This document shows, in pieces, positions 33,600 through 42,948 of a stretch of DNA of 64,000 nucleotides. A program made the translations under genes and the position numbers. Source of the DNA: Mucilaginibacter_A sp050954285 (GTDB lineage: Bacteria > Bacteroidota > Bacteroidia > Sphingobacteriales > Sphingobacteriaceae); NCBI GenBank assembly GCA_050954285.1, contig JBPBPL010000009.1:124001-188000 (forward strand), written 5' to 3'. The number at the start of each line of letters is the position of its first letter. The stretch's first letter is position 1. Below the pieces are notes generated by a model. That model made no database searches, was not told the DNA's origin, and was given only the letters and a program-made list of their open reading frames with translations.

Positions 33600-36500
33600 T
33601 TAGTCTCTGATAATGGTGATAAACCCTTTGAAAACGCCCAGGCCGGCTCCAAAGTCAATCACATAATAATACGTTCCCTCTGTTAACGCACTGTTGTTAT
33701 AAGTTCCGTTCCAATCGTTGGTATAGCCTTGTTTCTGATAAACAAGGCGGCCGGCTTTATCAAAAACCTTCACGGTATTGTTGGGATAATAATCAATGTT
33801 TTTAATTACCCAGGTATCGTTTTTGCCATCGCCATTTGGGGTGATAACATTGTTGGCCATCAGTTGGTAATCATCCCGAACGTTAACCGTAATGGTTTGA
33901 TCCGTAGGACATCCGGCTGCGCTGGTTGCCGTAACTTTATAAGTAGCAGTGGTTTTTGGGCGAACAATTAACGTAGCCGTATTTTGCCCGCTGATTACAT
34001 CTGTTGCGCCTGGCCAGGTATAAGTCTGGCCACCGGTGGCCGTCAGGTTCACTACTGTGCCTTTAGAAACTTCCATGTTTTGGTTGCTGCTGATAGATAC
34101 GTTTGGCAAAGCATTCACCTGGAGGGTAAAAGTTTGGGTAAAAGTATCAGTGCCGCCGTTGGTGGTGCCACCATTATCCTTAACGGTAACGGTTATGGTT
34201 GCCAAGCCGGAGGTATTGCCGCTGATGTGATAGCTGATGGTTCCGGTTCCGTTGCTGCCTGCGGTGATGGCAATATTATCAATCAAAGCCGAGTTAGAAT
34301 TAGCCACCGAAAGGGTAGTAGTTTGCCCACTTTCCGGGCCAGCCGTAATTCCGCTTAAAGCAATGTTTTGCAGATTGTTGGAATAGCAAAGCGTTTGGTT
34401 GGCAACCGCATTTAAAGTTGGCGGCACGTTGCCAAAAGCATAACGCGTTAATACTGGATAATGATCGGTAGTGGTATTGCCATAATTGCTTACCAAACCG
34501 GCCACACTGTTCAGCACTTCCGCCGTGCCGTTTACATAAAACGTGTTCATGGTTTTTGATACGATAACGTTATCAATCACGCTGCTGTAGCTTACGGTAG
34601 ATTTTTTTCCGGCGGTACTCAGCGGTAAAGTCAGCGGGAAATAATTTGCCGGATCATTAATAAAAGAACTGTAAGACGTAGTTGGCGGTGTGATTCCTGC
34701 CGTAACCGTTTGGTTCAAATCATCATTAAAATCTCCTAAAACCACAAAATTTTTGCCCGGATAATTAGCATCCAATACAGCTTTCAAATCATCGGCACCG
34801 CTTTTTCTGCGCTGATAGGCAGTTAACGTCGGGCTGGTATTGGCTTTAGCATGGATCAGCACAAAAGTAATATGCTTGGTTACGCCGTTCAGCGTTACGT
34901 CGGCATCCATCACGTAAGGAAACCTGCCGCCCGACCAGTAGCTGAAATCAGGGCAGTTCTGCGCTTCGGTACAACGCAAAAAATCAGAAATCTTAACATT
35001 CTGAAACATGGCCGTTTTATAAACGAAGGCCAGTTTTTGTGCACCGGCATAATCCGGATCGGTTGCATTATCAGCATAAGAACCAAAATCGGAAACCACC
35101 ATACTGTAACCAGGCATTGCGCTCACAATCCGTTGCAAACGTGCAATATCCACCACTTCCAGCAAACCAAAAACATCAGCTTTAATATTGCCCAGAATCG
35201 TTTTGATGTTGGCTTCCTGCAGGTTTTTATCCGTTGGACCGAGGCCGGCCGCAGTGCTGCCAAACCACTCGATGTTGTAATTTACTACTTCCAAAGTATT
35301 GTCCGGGTTGTAAGTATTACCCGAAACCGGAATGGTAATATTGGCCACACTTTGCGAAGTCAGGCTGATATTACCGGTGTAATTTAACAGGGCCTGAGTT
35401 GGATTAAAGCGAATGGCAACCGGCTTGGTTAAACCAGATGCTTCGTTTACCGCATAATTTATGGTGCTTCCAAAAGTGGTTCCGTCTTTTGATAAGGTGT
35501 AAGCCGGATTATCAGAAGATAGCGTTACACTTCCGGTCAGGTTATTAAAAGAAGTGTTAAAATTTTGGGTGGAAGAAGTATTTTGCGCCTGGTACCCAAA
35601 TGAAACGCTCGCAGGATTGGTAAAGATGGCTGGCGGCGGCGCTACTGGTGAATTGAACAGATTAATGTCGTCCAGTGTCCAGCGGGCACCCTCTTCCGTA
35701 GTCGAATTATACACAAAAGCGATGTAAATGCCTGCTTTTTTATAAGCAGAAAGATCAATGTTTTTGGTTTGCGTCCAGGTATCGCTGGCCTGGCTGGGGA
35801 AGGGGGCATCAATATCCGTCCAGGTGGCCAGCGCCGGATTATCGGAACCGGTATAATCGGTGGAAACCCGCAACCGCAAAGTTGAGCCGTTAAAAGCAGT
35901 ACGGCTCCAGAACGAAAACAGCGGATAGTTAAAGCCCGTCATGTTTAAAGCCGGCGAAATCAGCCAGTCTTCATTGGTATTATTAGTACTGTTGGCGTAG
36001 CCGTTAATTTGCACGCCATTTGGAAAAACGGTTGCCCCGGTTGGCGCATTCGGGTCGCGGCCGAAAGTGGTACAGCCCCAGATTTGCGCACCAGCCACGC
36101 TGTATTGTGTCCAGCCGTCAGAAATTGTGGCTGTGCCGGTGCAGTTATCAAAGTTGTAAACCAGATTGTTTGGATCAACGCCGGTGCCGGTTAGCGCAAC
36201 CGTATTGATGGCAGAGCCAACGCTCGAGTTTGTAATCGTTCCGCTGAAATTTCCGGTAACGGTTGGGTTAAATTTAACATATACTGTTTTTGCAGAAGAT
36301 AATTCTGCAGCGGTATATGTTGCCGTAGTGGCAAAAGCAACGTTATCTTTTGATATGGTAAAAGGAGCATTAGTGGTTAATGTGCTGTTGCCGGTCAGGT
36401 TGCTGCCGGTCAGGGTATAAGTTTGCACTGCAGAAGAAGTATTGATATTTTGTGCGGAAAACCCCAATGCCGTTGGCGTTAGGCTGAGCGTTGGCGTACC

Positions 36501-37199
36501 AACCGGCGTATCGGTCCAAGTCAAACTGAAATCATCAATGGCCGATGTTGGGCGGTTGCCGGTACCGGAAGAAGCATTTAGAGCCACGATTCTGATCCAT
36601 ACGTTCTGGTTCTGATTATCCAGCGTGCTGTTAAAGTTTACGGTAACGGTATTATTGCTAAAAGCGCTTCCGCCGGTAGTTACTGTGCCGGCGGTTGCAG
36701 CGGGGGTAAAAGTGGTTGGTGCAGATCCAAAACCATAATCTACTATCCAGCTGGTTGCCCGCGGAGAAGAAGCATCCAATGATTGCAGCTTAAAACTCAG
36801 CTTAAAACCAGTACGCATGGTGGTATTTAACAGCTGCGCAACAAATGCACCGCCCGGATCGCCCAGGGTTCCGGTTTGGCGCAACCCTAAAGAGCGGTCT
36901 GTTGCGCCGGATTGATCTGCGGAGGATGCTGTACTGGTTAAAGCATCTGCCGAAGCATAGTTTTTAAAAGCTCCGGTGGTGTTGCTCCAGGCGGTGGCAG
37001 CGGTGGTTAAAGTTGATGTTGTACCGTTTGAGCTGGCTGTGGCGCCGCTTCTAACGGTAAAACCGACTGGTAATCCACTACCAATTGCATCAAAAGTTTG
37101 AACGTAAGAACCGGAAGTTCCTAAAATAATCTGGGCAAAAACTGGTTTGCAAAGCAGCACAAACAAAAAAATTAAAATAAAGCGTAAATTTTTTTTCAT
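33600..37199 (-). CDS. Large T9SS-exported protein with endonuclease/exonuclease/phosphatase domain
   Basis: 1199 residues from the ATG at 37199, which begins the signal peptide (FILIFLFVLLCKPVFAQ); an ATG at 37253 adds 18 residues and is unlikely. Order: a jelly-roll-like region (to about 230), an anchor-D domain (235-335), a cleaved-adhesin-like domain with EEGARWTLDDINLF (345-535), a second anchor-D domain (540-640), an EEP nuclease domain (640-920: VVNYNIEWFG, FGLLEVVD, FVLIHAKAN, VVLGDFNDDLN, TTDHYPVLTRY), Ig-like repeats, and the type B CTD from about 1110. The EEP motifs hold the expected Asn, Glu, Asp and His residues. It is probably an extracellular nuclease or phosphatase. Confidence 0.92.
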   Translation of the reverse strand: MKKNLRFILIFLFVLLCKPVFAQIILGTSGSYVQTFDAIGSGLPVGFTVRSGATASSNGTTSTLTTAATAWSNTTGAFKNYASADALTSTASSADQSGATDRSLGLRQTGTLGDPGGAFVAQLLNTTMRTGFKLSFKLQSLDASSPRATSWIVDYGFGSAPTTFTPAATAGTVTTGGSAFSNNTVTVNFNSTLDNQNQNVWIRIVALNASSGTGNRPTSAIDDFSLTWTDTPVGTPTLSLTPTALGFSAQNINTSSAVQTYTLTGSNLTGNSTLTTNAPFTISKDNVAFATTATYTAAELSSAKTVYVKFNPTVTGNFSGTITNSSVGSAINTVALTGTGVDPNNLVYNFDNCTGTATISDGWTQYSVAGAQIWGCTTFGRDPNAPTGATVFPNGVQINGYANSTNNTNEDWLISPALNMTGFNYPLFSFWSRTAFNGSTLRLRVSTDYTGSDNPALATWTDIDAPFPSQASDTWTQTKNIDLSAYKKAGIYIAFVYNSTTEEGARWTLDDINLFNSPVAPPPAIFTNPASVSFGYQAQNTSSTQNFNTSFNNLTGSVTLSSDNPAYTLSKDGTTFGSTINYAVNEASGLTKPVAIRFNPTQALLNYTGNISLTSQSVANITIPVSGNTYNPDNTLEVVNYNIEWFGSTAAGLGPTDKNLQEANIKTILGNIKADVFGLLEVVDIARLQRIVSAMPGYSMVVSDFGSYADNATDPDYAGAQKLAFVYKTAMFQNVKISDFLRCTEAQNCPDFSYWSGGRFPYVMDADVTLNGVTKHITFVLIHAKANTSPTLTAYQRRKSGADDLKAVLDANYPGKNFVVLGDFNDDLNQTVTAGITPPTTSYSSFINDPANYFPLTLPLSTAGKKSTVSYSSVIDNVIVSKTMNTFYVNGTAEVLNSVAGLVSNYGNTTTDHYPVLTRYAFGNVPPTLNAVANQTLCYSNNLQNIALSGITAGPESGQTTTLSVANSNSALIDNIAITAGSNGTGTISYHISGNTSGLATITVTVKDNGGTTNGGTDTFTQTFTLQVNALPNVSISSNQNMEVSKGTVVNLTATGGQTYTWPGATDVISGQNTATLIVRPKTTATYKVTATSAAGCPTDQTITVNVRDDYQLMANNVITPNGDGKNDTWVIKNIDYYPNNTVKVFDKAGRLVYQKQGYTNDWNGTYNNSALTEGTYYYVIDFGAGLGVFKGFITIIRD

Positions 37200-37335
37200 A
37201 GAAACAGCACTACGTTCACCGATTTTTAATTTCAGCGAAAATAAGTATTGCAAAGCAAAATTTTTGTTAGTATTAAATTAAGAAAGCGTGTTTTTTAGAT
37301 TACCTCTTTCAAAAAAATACCCTTTTTTTATGCTG

Positions 37336-37360
37336 ATGCTTCTTTTATGCCACTAAATTC
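37336..37360 (+). repeat. Single copy of the dispersed repeat
   Basis: ATGCTTCTTTTATG then CCACTAAATTC. It lies in the gap between the nuclease gene and the metallopeptidase-like gene. Confidence 0.75.
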
Positions 37361-37381
37361 AGGTAGATGAGGCAAAGGGAA

Positions 37382-38191
37382 TTAGTTTTGCTGTTTGTAA
37401 AAGCTGATGTATTTGCTTTGAAAAAAATCAAATCCGCCAAAATCCTGACTTAAAACGGTCATGGCCGATTGCCCGTTTTTTAATTCATCTGCCAGATGTT
37501 TTAAGAGGTTAAGATTGGTTTTTACCAAAAAGTAGATGATACTATAGGAAATGGTGTATTGGTCGGTAATGTCTTGCTGGGTTCCGTGCCAGGAATTATT
37601 ACTGTTGAGGAAATCGGCAAGGTGCAGGTTTCCTTTTTCATTGAGTTCGCGGATGCGTTCTATCCGGCCGCTTACAGGTGTGTAAAATATCTGGCCGTTC
37701 TGTACAATTAACGAACCGAAGTACGTTGCCAAACCTTCATCGAACCATTTTGGCGGACGGCTAAAGTTATGATGCAGAAAAGCATGACTGATTTCATGTA
37801 GCAGCGCACTATTTACATGGTCTGTTTTCAGCAAAAAAACATCACCTGTGTTTGCCATAAAATAGCCGTCACTGGAAACATGCAGCACGTTTTCGCCATC
37901 GGGTGTTTGGCTAAAATCCTGCTTTCGACCAAAAATATGAACGTTGATGGCCAGGCTGTCGTTTTTTCCGGTATCAAAAACAGCATTATAAAAAATAGAT
38001 TCGTAATGCGCAATTTTTTCAATTGAAGCTGCATCTTCCTTGCTCAAACTGCAATGAAGCTTTTCAATGTGCAGCATTTGTGCCGATGAATTTTGCATGC
38101 CGAACAACAGCATTGCACTAAACAAAAGTATACCGGCCGGATTTGAGTTGGCACGGCATTTCAAACTAAATAAAAGGATACGTGCAGGCAT
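37382..38191 (-). CDS. Secreted gluzincin-type metallopeptidase-like protein
   Basis: 269 residues. The N-terminus contains a hydrophobic signal (ILLFSAMLLFGMQNSSAQ) after an unusually long basic stretch. LLHEISHAFLHHNF has the HExxH zinc motif, and PKWFDEGLATYFG, about 20 residues later, the third ligand Glu, as in the M1/M61 and peptidase_MA-like families. Cleavage targets are unknown. The start codon abuts a repeat copy (38190-38214), so the upstream region and probably the N-terminus were shaped by it. Confidence 0.78.
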   Translation of the reverse strand: MPARILLFSLKCRANSNPAGILLFSAMLLFGMQNSSAQMLHIEKLHCSLSKEDAASIEKIAHYESIFYNAVFDTGKNDSLAINVHIFGRKQDFSQTPDGENVLHVSSDGYFMANTGDVFLLKTDHVNSALLHEISHAFLHHNFSRPPKWFDEGLATYFGSLIVQNGQIFYTPVSGRIERIRELNEKGNLHLADFLNSNNSWHGTQQDITDQYTISYSIIYFLVKTNLNLLKHLADELKNGQSAMTVLSQDFGGFDFFQSKYISFYKQQN

Positions 38192-38214
38192 ACTGTTTTT
38201 ACCGGTATAAATTT
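38190..38214 (+). repeat. Sister-form repeat abutting the start codon of the peptidase gene
   Basis: ATACTGTTTTTACCGG then TATAAATTT. The first two bases overlap the start codon of the minus-strand gene, so the repeat forms its entire immediate 5' leader. TACCGGTA at its centre is palindromic. Confidence 0.8.
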
Positions 38215-38264
38215 TACCGGCAACTGTATCAACCTGAAAATGTTAAACATATTGCTTTGGGAAG

Positions 38265-40004
38265 CTATTGCAGATTATAATCCGGCATTAAAGCGTATTT
38301 TTTAATCTGATTATGCAAAGCCGGCCCTTGAAACGGCTTTAAAATACAATCTTCAAAACCGATAGCTTGCAGTTGTTCCAGCGTTTCATTATCCATCATG
38401 GTGGCTGTAAAAGCCAGCACCGGGATATGCGGCCATTTGTTTTTCATGATTTTAATGGTGGTGTAACCATCCATCACTGGCATCTCCAAATCCATTAAAA
38501 TAATATGAAAAAATGCCTTGTTTTCTTCCAGCGCAGCCAATGCCTCCTCGCCGTTGTAAGTTTTTACACATTCGGCTTCAAAACCATCCAGTATTTTTTT
38601 GGCGATAATCATGTTGATTTGGTTATCTTCCACCAGCAAAATTTTGATACCATTGAGATTACCCTGCTGGGAATTTGTAATTATCTCTGTTTCATTTTTT
38701 TCGATAGGTTGATAAAAAGGTTTTGCAGCTACAGCAAAATTAATGGTGAAGCTAAACGTACTGCCAACGCCTTTTTCACTTTGCAGCTCCATTTTACTGT
38801 CCATCAGCTCCAAAATCTGGGTGCAAATGGTTAAGCCTAAGCCAGAGCTGCTAATTTTTCGGGTATTCATATCAAAAACTTGTCCGAAACTATCAAAAAC
38901 ACGCTCCTGATCTTCTTTAGCTATGCCGTTTCCAGTATCTTCTACACTTATCTTTACCTGTACCGCTTCTTTGCTTTTGCTGGTGATGAAGGCAGACAGC
39001 TTGATATAGCCCAGGTTGGTAAATTTGCCGGCATTAGAGAGCAGGTTATTCAAAATCTGGATCATCCGTACATCATCAACCAGCAAATTTTGGTTCAGTT
39101 CCGGATCAATCTCTACCAGCAGTTTTAATCCTTTTTCTTCAAATAGATTGATAAAAGGCATGGTAGAATTGATCAGCAGTTGTTTCAGGTTGATTTCTAT
39201 GGGATGAATTTCGAGCTTGCCGGCCTCAATTTTATTAAAATCCAGAATATCGTTCACTTGATATAACATCTGGTCTGAGCAATATTTCAAGATATTTAAA
39301 TATTCCTGCTGTTCGGGCAAATTTCCGGTTTTTTTCAGCAGGTTTATGGCACCAATGATCCCGTTTAACGGTGTACGCAGTTCGTGGCCCATGGTAGATA
39401 AAAACTGTGTCCGGGTATCAATAGTGTTGTTTTTTTGGTCGATTAAGCTTTTCAGGTATTTCCGTTCCAAAGAAACATTAAGATAAGCGAACCCAATAGT
39501 AGCCAAAAGCGAAGTGACCGCATTTATCATAAACACACGAGATCTGTTCAACTCGGAAAATGGTTCCCAGGGACGATGCATGATACCAACCATAATACAG
39601 GCCAAAAAGCAAACGCCGGTAATCGTAAAACAGAGTAAAACTTTATTAAAGTAAGTTTTCTGGTTATCTACAATAATCGGGATAGAAATTATGGCTGGGA
39701 AATAGTATAAATACTGGCCTGTACCATAACCTTCGTTGGCTGCAAAAATGATGAGAGCTACACTAACAAAAACGATGAGCGGAAGCTTGGTATTTTTAAT
39801 GATGTTTTTATTGTACAAAAATAACAGGAAGCCGATGATACAGCAAAATGTTGCCACCATTAAAGCAAGGTGATATAAACCCAGAAAAACATAAATGGAA
39901 AAAATACAGAAACCGAATATAATTGTTGAAATGGCCAGCTGATCGGTACGCTTACTGATTTCGCTAATGCTGTGTAAAGGAAAGTCTGGGTTTGTACCTT
40001 TCAT
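38265..40004 (-). CDS. Membrane-bound hybrid sensor histidine kinase
   Basis: 579 residues. Five to six membrane helices fill residues about 25-180 with no large external domain, so the sensed signal may be membrane-linked. HELRTPLNGIIGAINLL has the phosphorylated His, NNLLSNAGKFTNLGYIKL is the N box, VEDTGNGIAKEDQERVF the G1 box and GLGLTICTQILELM the G2 box. A C-terminal receiver follows (LLVEDNQINM, ILMDLEMPVMDG with the Asp, CILKPF with the Lys). No DNA-binding partner is adjacent; the output route is unknown. Confidence 0.93.
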   Translation of the reverse strand: MKGTNPDFPLHSISEISKRTDQLAISTIIFGFCIFSIYVFLGLYHLALMVATFCCIIGFLLFLYNKNIIKNTKLPLIVFVSVALIIFAANEGYGTGQYLYYFPAIISIPIIVDNQKTYFNKVLLCFTITGVCFLACIMVGIMHRPWEPFSELNRSRVFMINAVTSLLATIGFAYLNVSLERKYLKSLIDQKNNTIDTRTQFLSTMGHELRTPLNGIIGAINLLKKTGNLPEQQEYLNILKYCSDQMLYQVNDILDFNKIEAGKLEIHPIEINLKQLLINSTMPFINLFEEKGLKLLVEIDPELNQNLLVDDVRMIQILNNLLSNAGKFTNLGYIKLSAFITSKSKEAVQVKISVEDTGNGIAKEDQERVFDSFGQVFDMNTRKISSSGLGLTICTQILELMDSKMELQSEKGVGSTFSFTINFAVAAKPFYQPIEKNETEIITNSQQGNLNGIKILLVEDNQINMIIAKKILDGFEAECVKTYNGEEALAALEENKAFFHIILMDLEMPVMDGYTTIKIMKNKWPHIPVLAFTATMMDNETLEQLQAIGFEDCILKPFQGPALHNQIKKYALMPDYNLQ

Positions 40005-40259
40005 TCCGCTTTTATACGGCCTTGTTTATATAATTGTTTCTGTTAGAAAACAGATTAAACAGCCATAACCAGCTATTTATGATTGGGTTTCAATAAGATA
40101 ACTAACGTGGTTTCAATAATCCAATTCTATTTCAGGTTAAACCGTAAAATAAATAGATTATCGTTTTATAAATTTAAAAGTCAGTAATTTTTTACGGTTA
40201 ATGATAGAAACAAAACCGAAAGTTGATAAGTTATTTTGGTCGGATTAATACTTAAAATT

Positions 40260-40457
40260 ATGGCAAAATATTCTAAAGAAAGTCAGGAAGAAGTGAAAGA
40301 GGCCCTGCACGAAATGAAAGAAGGCAAGTTAAAAAGCGGTAACAGTGATAAAAAAGTAACCAACCCGAAGCAGGCTATTGCCATCGGGATTTCTGAAGCA
40401 CGGCAAAAAGGCGAAAAAGCACCAAAACCAAAAAAAGCTCCGGCTAAAAAAAAGTAA
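40260..40457 (+). CDS. Small basic Lys-rich protein (DUF6496-like)
   Basis: 65 residues from the ATG at 40260. It starts MAKYSKESQEEVKEALHEMKEG and ends in a Lys/Pro/Ala tail (KAPKPKKAPAKKK). The middle, VTNPKQAIAIGISEARQKGEK, matches the small family found in many bacteria with 'NPKQAIAIGLSEAR'. The basic tail suggests nucleic acid binding, but no function is proven. Confidence 0.8.
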   Translation: MAKYSKESQEEVKEALHEMKEGKLKSGNSDKKVTNPKQAIAIGISEARQKGEKAPKPKKAPAKKK

Positions 40458-40481
40458 AATTTATGCCGATAAAAGAAGCAT
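40457..40481 (-). repeat. Copy of the dispersed repeat between two plus-strand genes
   Basis: Read from 40481 on the minus strand: ATGCTTCTTTTATCGGC then ATAAATTT. It starts at the stop codon of the Lys-rich gene and ends 19 bases before the next ATG, so it fills the intergenic leader. Confidence 0.85.
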
Positions 40482-40499
40482 TCATCTTAATTTAAGCCG

Positions 40500-41477
40500 A
40501 TGCAAAATATAAAATGGGGAATCATTGGTTGTGGGGATGTAACCGAAAAAAAAAGCGGACCTGCTTTTAATAAAGTTCCGGATTCGAAACTGGTTGCCGT
40601 AATGCGGCGTGATGCGGCCAAAGCAGCAGATTATGCGCGGCGCCATAACGTAGCAAAATGGTACAGTAATGCTGATGATTTGATTAACGACCCGGAAATT
40701 AATGCTATTTATATTGCCACGCCACCGTTGCAGCATGAAGATTATGCCATCCGGGCGATGGCTGCCGGAAAACCGGTTTATGTAGAAAAACCCATTTCAC
40801 TTTCTGCGGATTCTGCCAGGCGCATGATGGAAGCTGCCGAAAGATATCAGCAAAAAGTATCAGTTGCGCATTACCGCAGGCAGCAGCCGGTTTTTTTGAA
40901 GGTGAAAGAATTGCTTCAAAATAAAGCGATCGGCGAAGTCCGGTTTGTGGATTTGCAAATGCTGCAACCGCCAAAATCAAATTTAATTGCCGCTTCGGAT
41001 AAAAACTGGCGTGTAAATCCTGCTATTTCCGGCGGCGGTTTGTTTCACGATCTGGCACCGCACCAACTGGATTTGATGGTTTACTTTTTTGGTGCTGTAA
41101 AAGAAGCATCAGGTTTTGGCTTGAATCAAGGCAATTTTTACCCAGCGGATGATTTAGTAACCGGTCATATTTTGTTTGAGAATAATGTAGCTTTTACAGG
41201 TTTGTGGTGTTTCACAGTTCCCGAAAGTGAGCAAAAAGATATTTGCACAATCATCGGCTCAAAAGGAAAAATCAGTTTTCCGGTTTTTGGAATGGAAATT
41301 ACCATCACCAAAAACGGCCGAGAAGAAAAGCTCAGCTTTGAACCTTTGCCACATGTACAGCAACCCATGATCATACAAGTGGTTCAGTATTTTTTGGGGA
41401 AAAGAACTAATCCGTGTTCTATCCAGGATGCAATCAGTTCGATGGAAATTATGGATCGTTTTACCGGAAAAATCTGA
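40500..41477 (+). CDS. Gfo/Idh/MocA-family oxidoreductase
   Basis: 325 residues. KWGIIGCGDVTEKKSGPAF is the N-terminal Rossmann motif, and VYVEKPISLSADSARRM the EKP motif whose Lys takes part in catalysis. GGGLFHDLAPHQLDLMVYFFG is the conserved H-x3-D-like substrate site. These NAD(P)-dependent enzymes oxidise or reduce sugars and inositols. The substrate is unknown. A weak repeat-like stretch (41098-41113, coding VKEAS) lies within. Confidence 0.9.
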   Translation: MQNIKWGIIGCGDVTEKKSGPAFNKVPDSKLVAVMRRDAAKAADYARRHNVAKWYSNADDLINDPEINAIYIATPPLQHEDYAIRAMAAGKPVYVEKPISLSADSARRMMEAAERYQQKVSVAHYRRQQPVFLKVKELLQNKAIGEVRFVDLQMLQPPKSNLIAASDKNWRVNPAISGGGLFHDLAPHQLDLMVYFFGAVKEASGFGLNQGNFYPADDLVTGHILFENNVAFTGLWCFTVPESEQKDICTIIGSKGKISFPVFGMEITITKNGREEKLSFEPLPHVQQPMIIQVVQYFLGKRTNPCSIQDAISSMEIMDRFTGKI

Positions 41478-41519
41478 TGTGTAAAAAATATTTATTAAGT
41501 CAATTTTCAATTTTTCCAA

Positions 41520-42854
41520 ATGTTTAAGCCTAATATTTTATTATTGTTTTTATTGTTTTTGCTTGATTCAAACTTTGCCCATGCAAAAAAGATTACCAAG
41601 TCTTACAATGTTTCATATTTCGGCGCAAAAGGTGATGGCAAAACAGATGATACACAAGCACTGACAAAAGCTTTTAATAGCCTTTATAATATAACGCTTA
41701 CTAAAGGAAAAGTTTATTTAATACAAGGCAAAGTAAGTATTACAGTTAGCCATAAAACTATAACCGGTTATGGTGCAGAAATAAAAAAAATTAATAACGA
41801 AGTACAGACTCTAATTTTTAAAAACTGTAGAAATTTTAAACTAACAGGAGTAAAATTTACCCTGCAAATTAAGGCTGATAAAAACTCTATTGATGGTGAA
41901 GCGCATTGCCTGCAAATAATTACTTGTAAAGATTACATCATACAGAATATCAATATTGTAGGTTCAAAAGAAATGGGTATTTGTAATATGAATTGTATAA
42001 ATGGTTTGATGTATAAAAACCATATACAAGATACTTGGAGAGATGGTATTTATGCACATTATTCTATAAAATTAATATATGATAGTAATACAGTTGAAAA
42101 TGTAAAGGATGATGGTTTGAGTATGCATGATTATGGTATTCCTGCACAAAAAACAGAATTACTTGCATTGGGATATAAGCAGGCTGGTCATTCTAAAATT
42201 ATCAACAATAAAATTAGTAATTGTATTTCAGGCGTTTCAAGTATAGGTTGTGATGGTTTACTTGTATCTGGCAACATTATAAAAAATACCGTTTTGGCAG
42301 GGATAAATTTATTCAACTCAGATCAATTATATCATGGTACTGATGCCCGGGTTAAAAATTGCACCATTGCCAATAATAAATTAACAAGTACGGATAGGAC
42401 ACAAACGATTGTAGGACAAATCATTCCTAACAACGGACAACTTACAAGCGGCCGTGCAGCTATTACAGTTTATAGCGGCACAGGAAATTCTAATTTGTAT
42501 CCGGATGCCATTACACGGTTATCTAATATCAATATTCGAAATAATTCAATTTACAATTCTGGTACAAATGGTATATTTTGTGGTAATATTGATTCTTTAA
42601 ATATTAAAAAAAACAAAATCAAGAACTGCCAGCTTGATGGAAGTACTTATACAGGTTACATTGTAGAGATTAATAAATGTACAAAGTTTCATACCGACTC
42701 CAATACCGTAATTGATGAAAAAGTAAAAGGTGTTTTTCATCATAACAGGGGTTATTACATTTCTGATTCTGATGGTAAGTTAGGAAACTGGTTTATTTCC
42801 GGCGTGTTGGATGGAATAAAAGGAACTGTTAAAGGTGGTAATGTAGTTAATTAA
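41520..42854 (+). CDS. Secreted right-handed beta-helix (pectate-lyase-like) protein
   Basis: 444 residues with a signal peptide (ILLLFLLFLLDSNFAHA). YNVSYFGAKGDGKTDDTQAL is the opening signature of polysaccharide-lyase-fold proteins, including the GDG and D-D pair. Many short N-rich strands follow (INNKISNCISGVSSIGCDGL, IRNNSIYNSGTNGIFCGNID). The gene is visibly richer in A and T than its neighbours, with more AAA, AAT and TTA codons, which could mean later acquisition. Catalytic residues are not clear, so enzyme activity is only inferred from the fold. Confidence 0.82.
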   Translation: MFKPNILLLFLLFLLDSNFAHAKKITKSYNVSYFGAKGDGKTDDTQALTKAFNSLYNITLTKGKVYLIQGKVSITVSHKTITGYGAEIKKINNEVQTLIFKNCRNFKLTGVKFTLQIKADKNSIDGEAHCLQIITCKDYIIQNINIVGSKEMGICNMNCINGLMYKNHIQDTWRDGIYAHYSIKLIYDSNTVENVKDDGLSMHDYGIPAQKTELLALGYKQAGHSKIINNKISNCISGVSSIGCDGLLVSGNIIKNTVLAGINLFNSDQLYHGTDARVKNCTIANNKLTSTDRTQTIVGQIIPNNGQLTSGRAAITVYSGTGNSNLYPDAITRLSNINIRNNSIYNSGTNGIFCGNIDSLNIKKNKIKNCQLDGSTYTGYIVEINKCTKFHTDSNTVIDEKVKGVFHHNRGYYISDSDGKLGNWFISGVLDGIKGTVKGGNVVN

Positions 42855-42885
42855 TCTTTAACATTATGATTTTAGTTACTTGTAA

Positions 42886-42918
42886 AAACCCCTTCCATTT
42901 GATTCTGGAAAGGGGTTT
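42886..42918. terminator. Terminator between convergent beta-helix and LruC genes
   Basis: AAACCCCTTCCA at 42886-42897 pairs with TGGAAAGGGGTTT at 42906-42918 (one bulged A), with an 8-base loop. Confidence 0.8.
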
Positions 42919-42948
42919 GAATTAAGCTATTGTTTTTATCCACCCAAA

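Noticed and set aside
34851..35387. A plus-strand frame inside the T9SS nuclease gene
   Set aside because: It runs antisense to the conserved EEP domain and has the random composition of a shadow frame.
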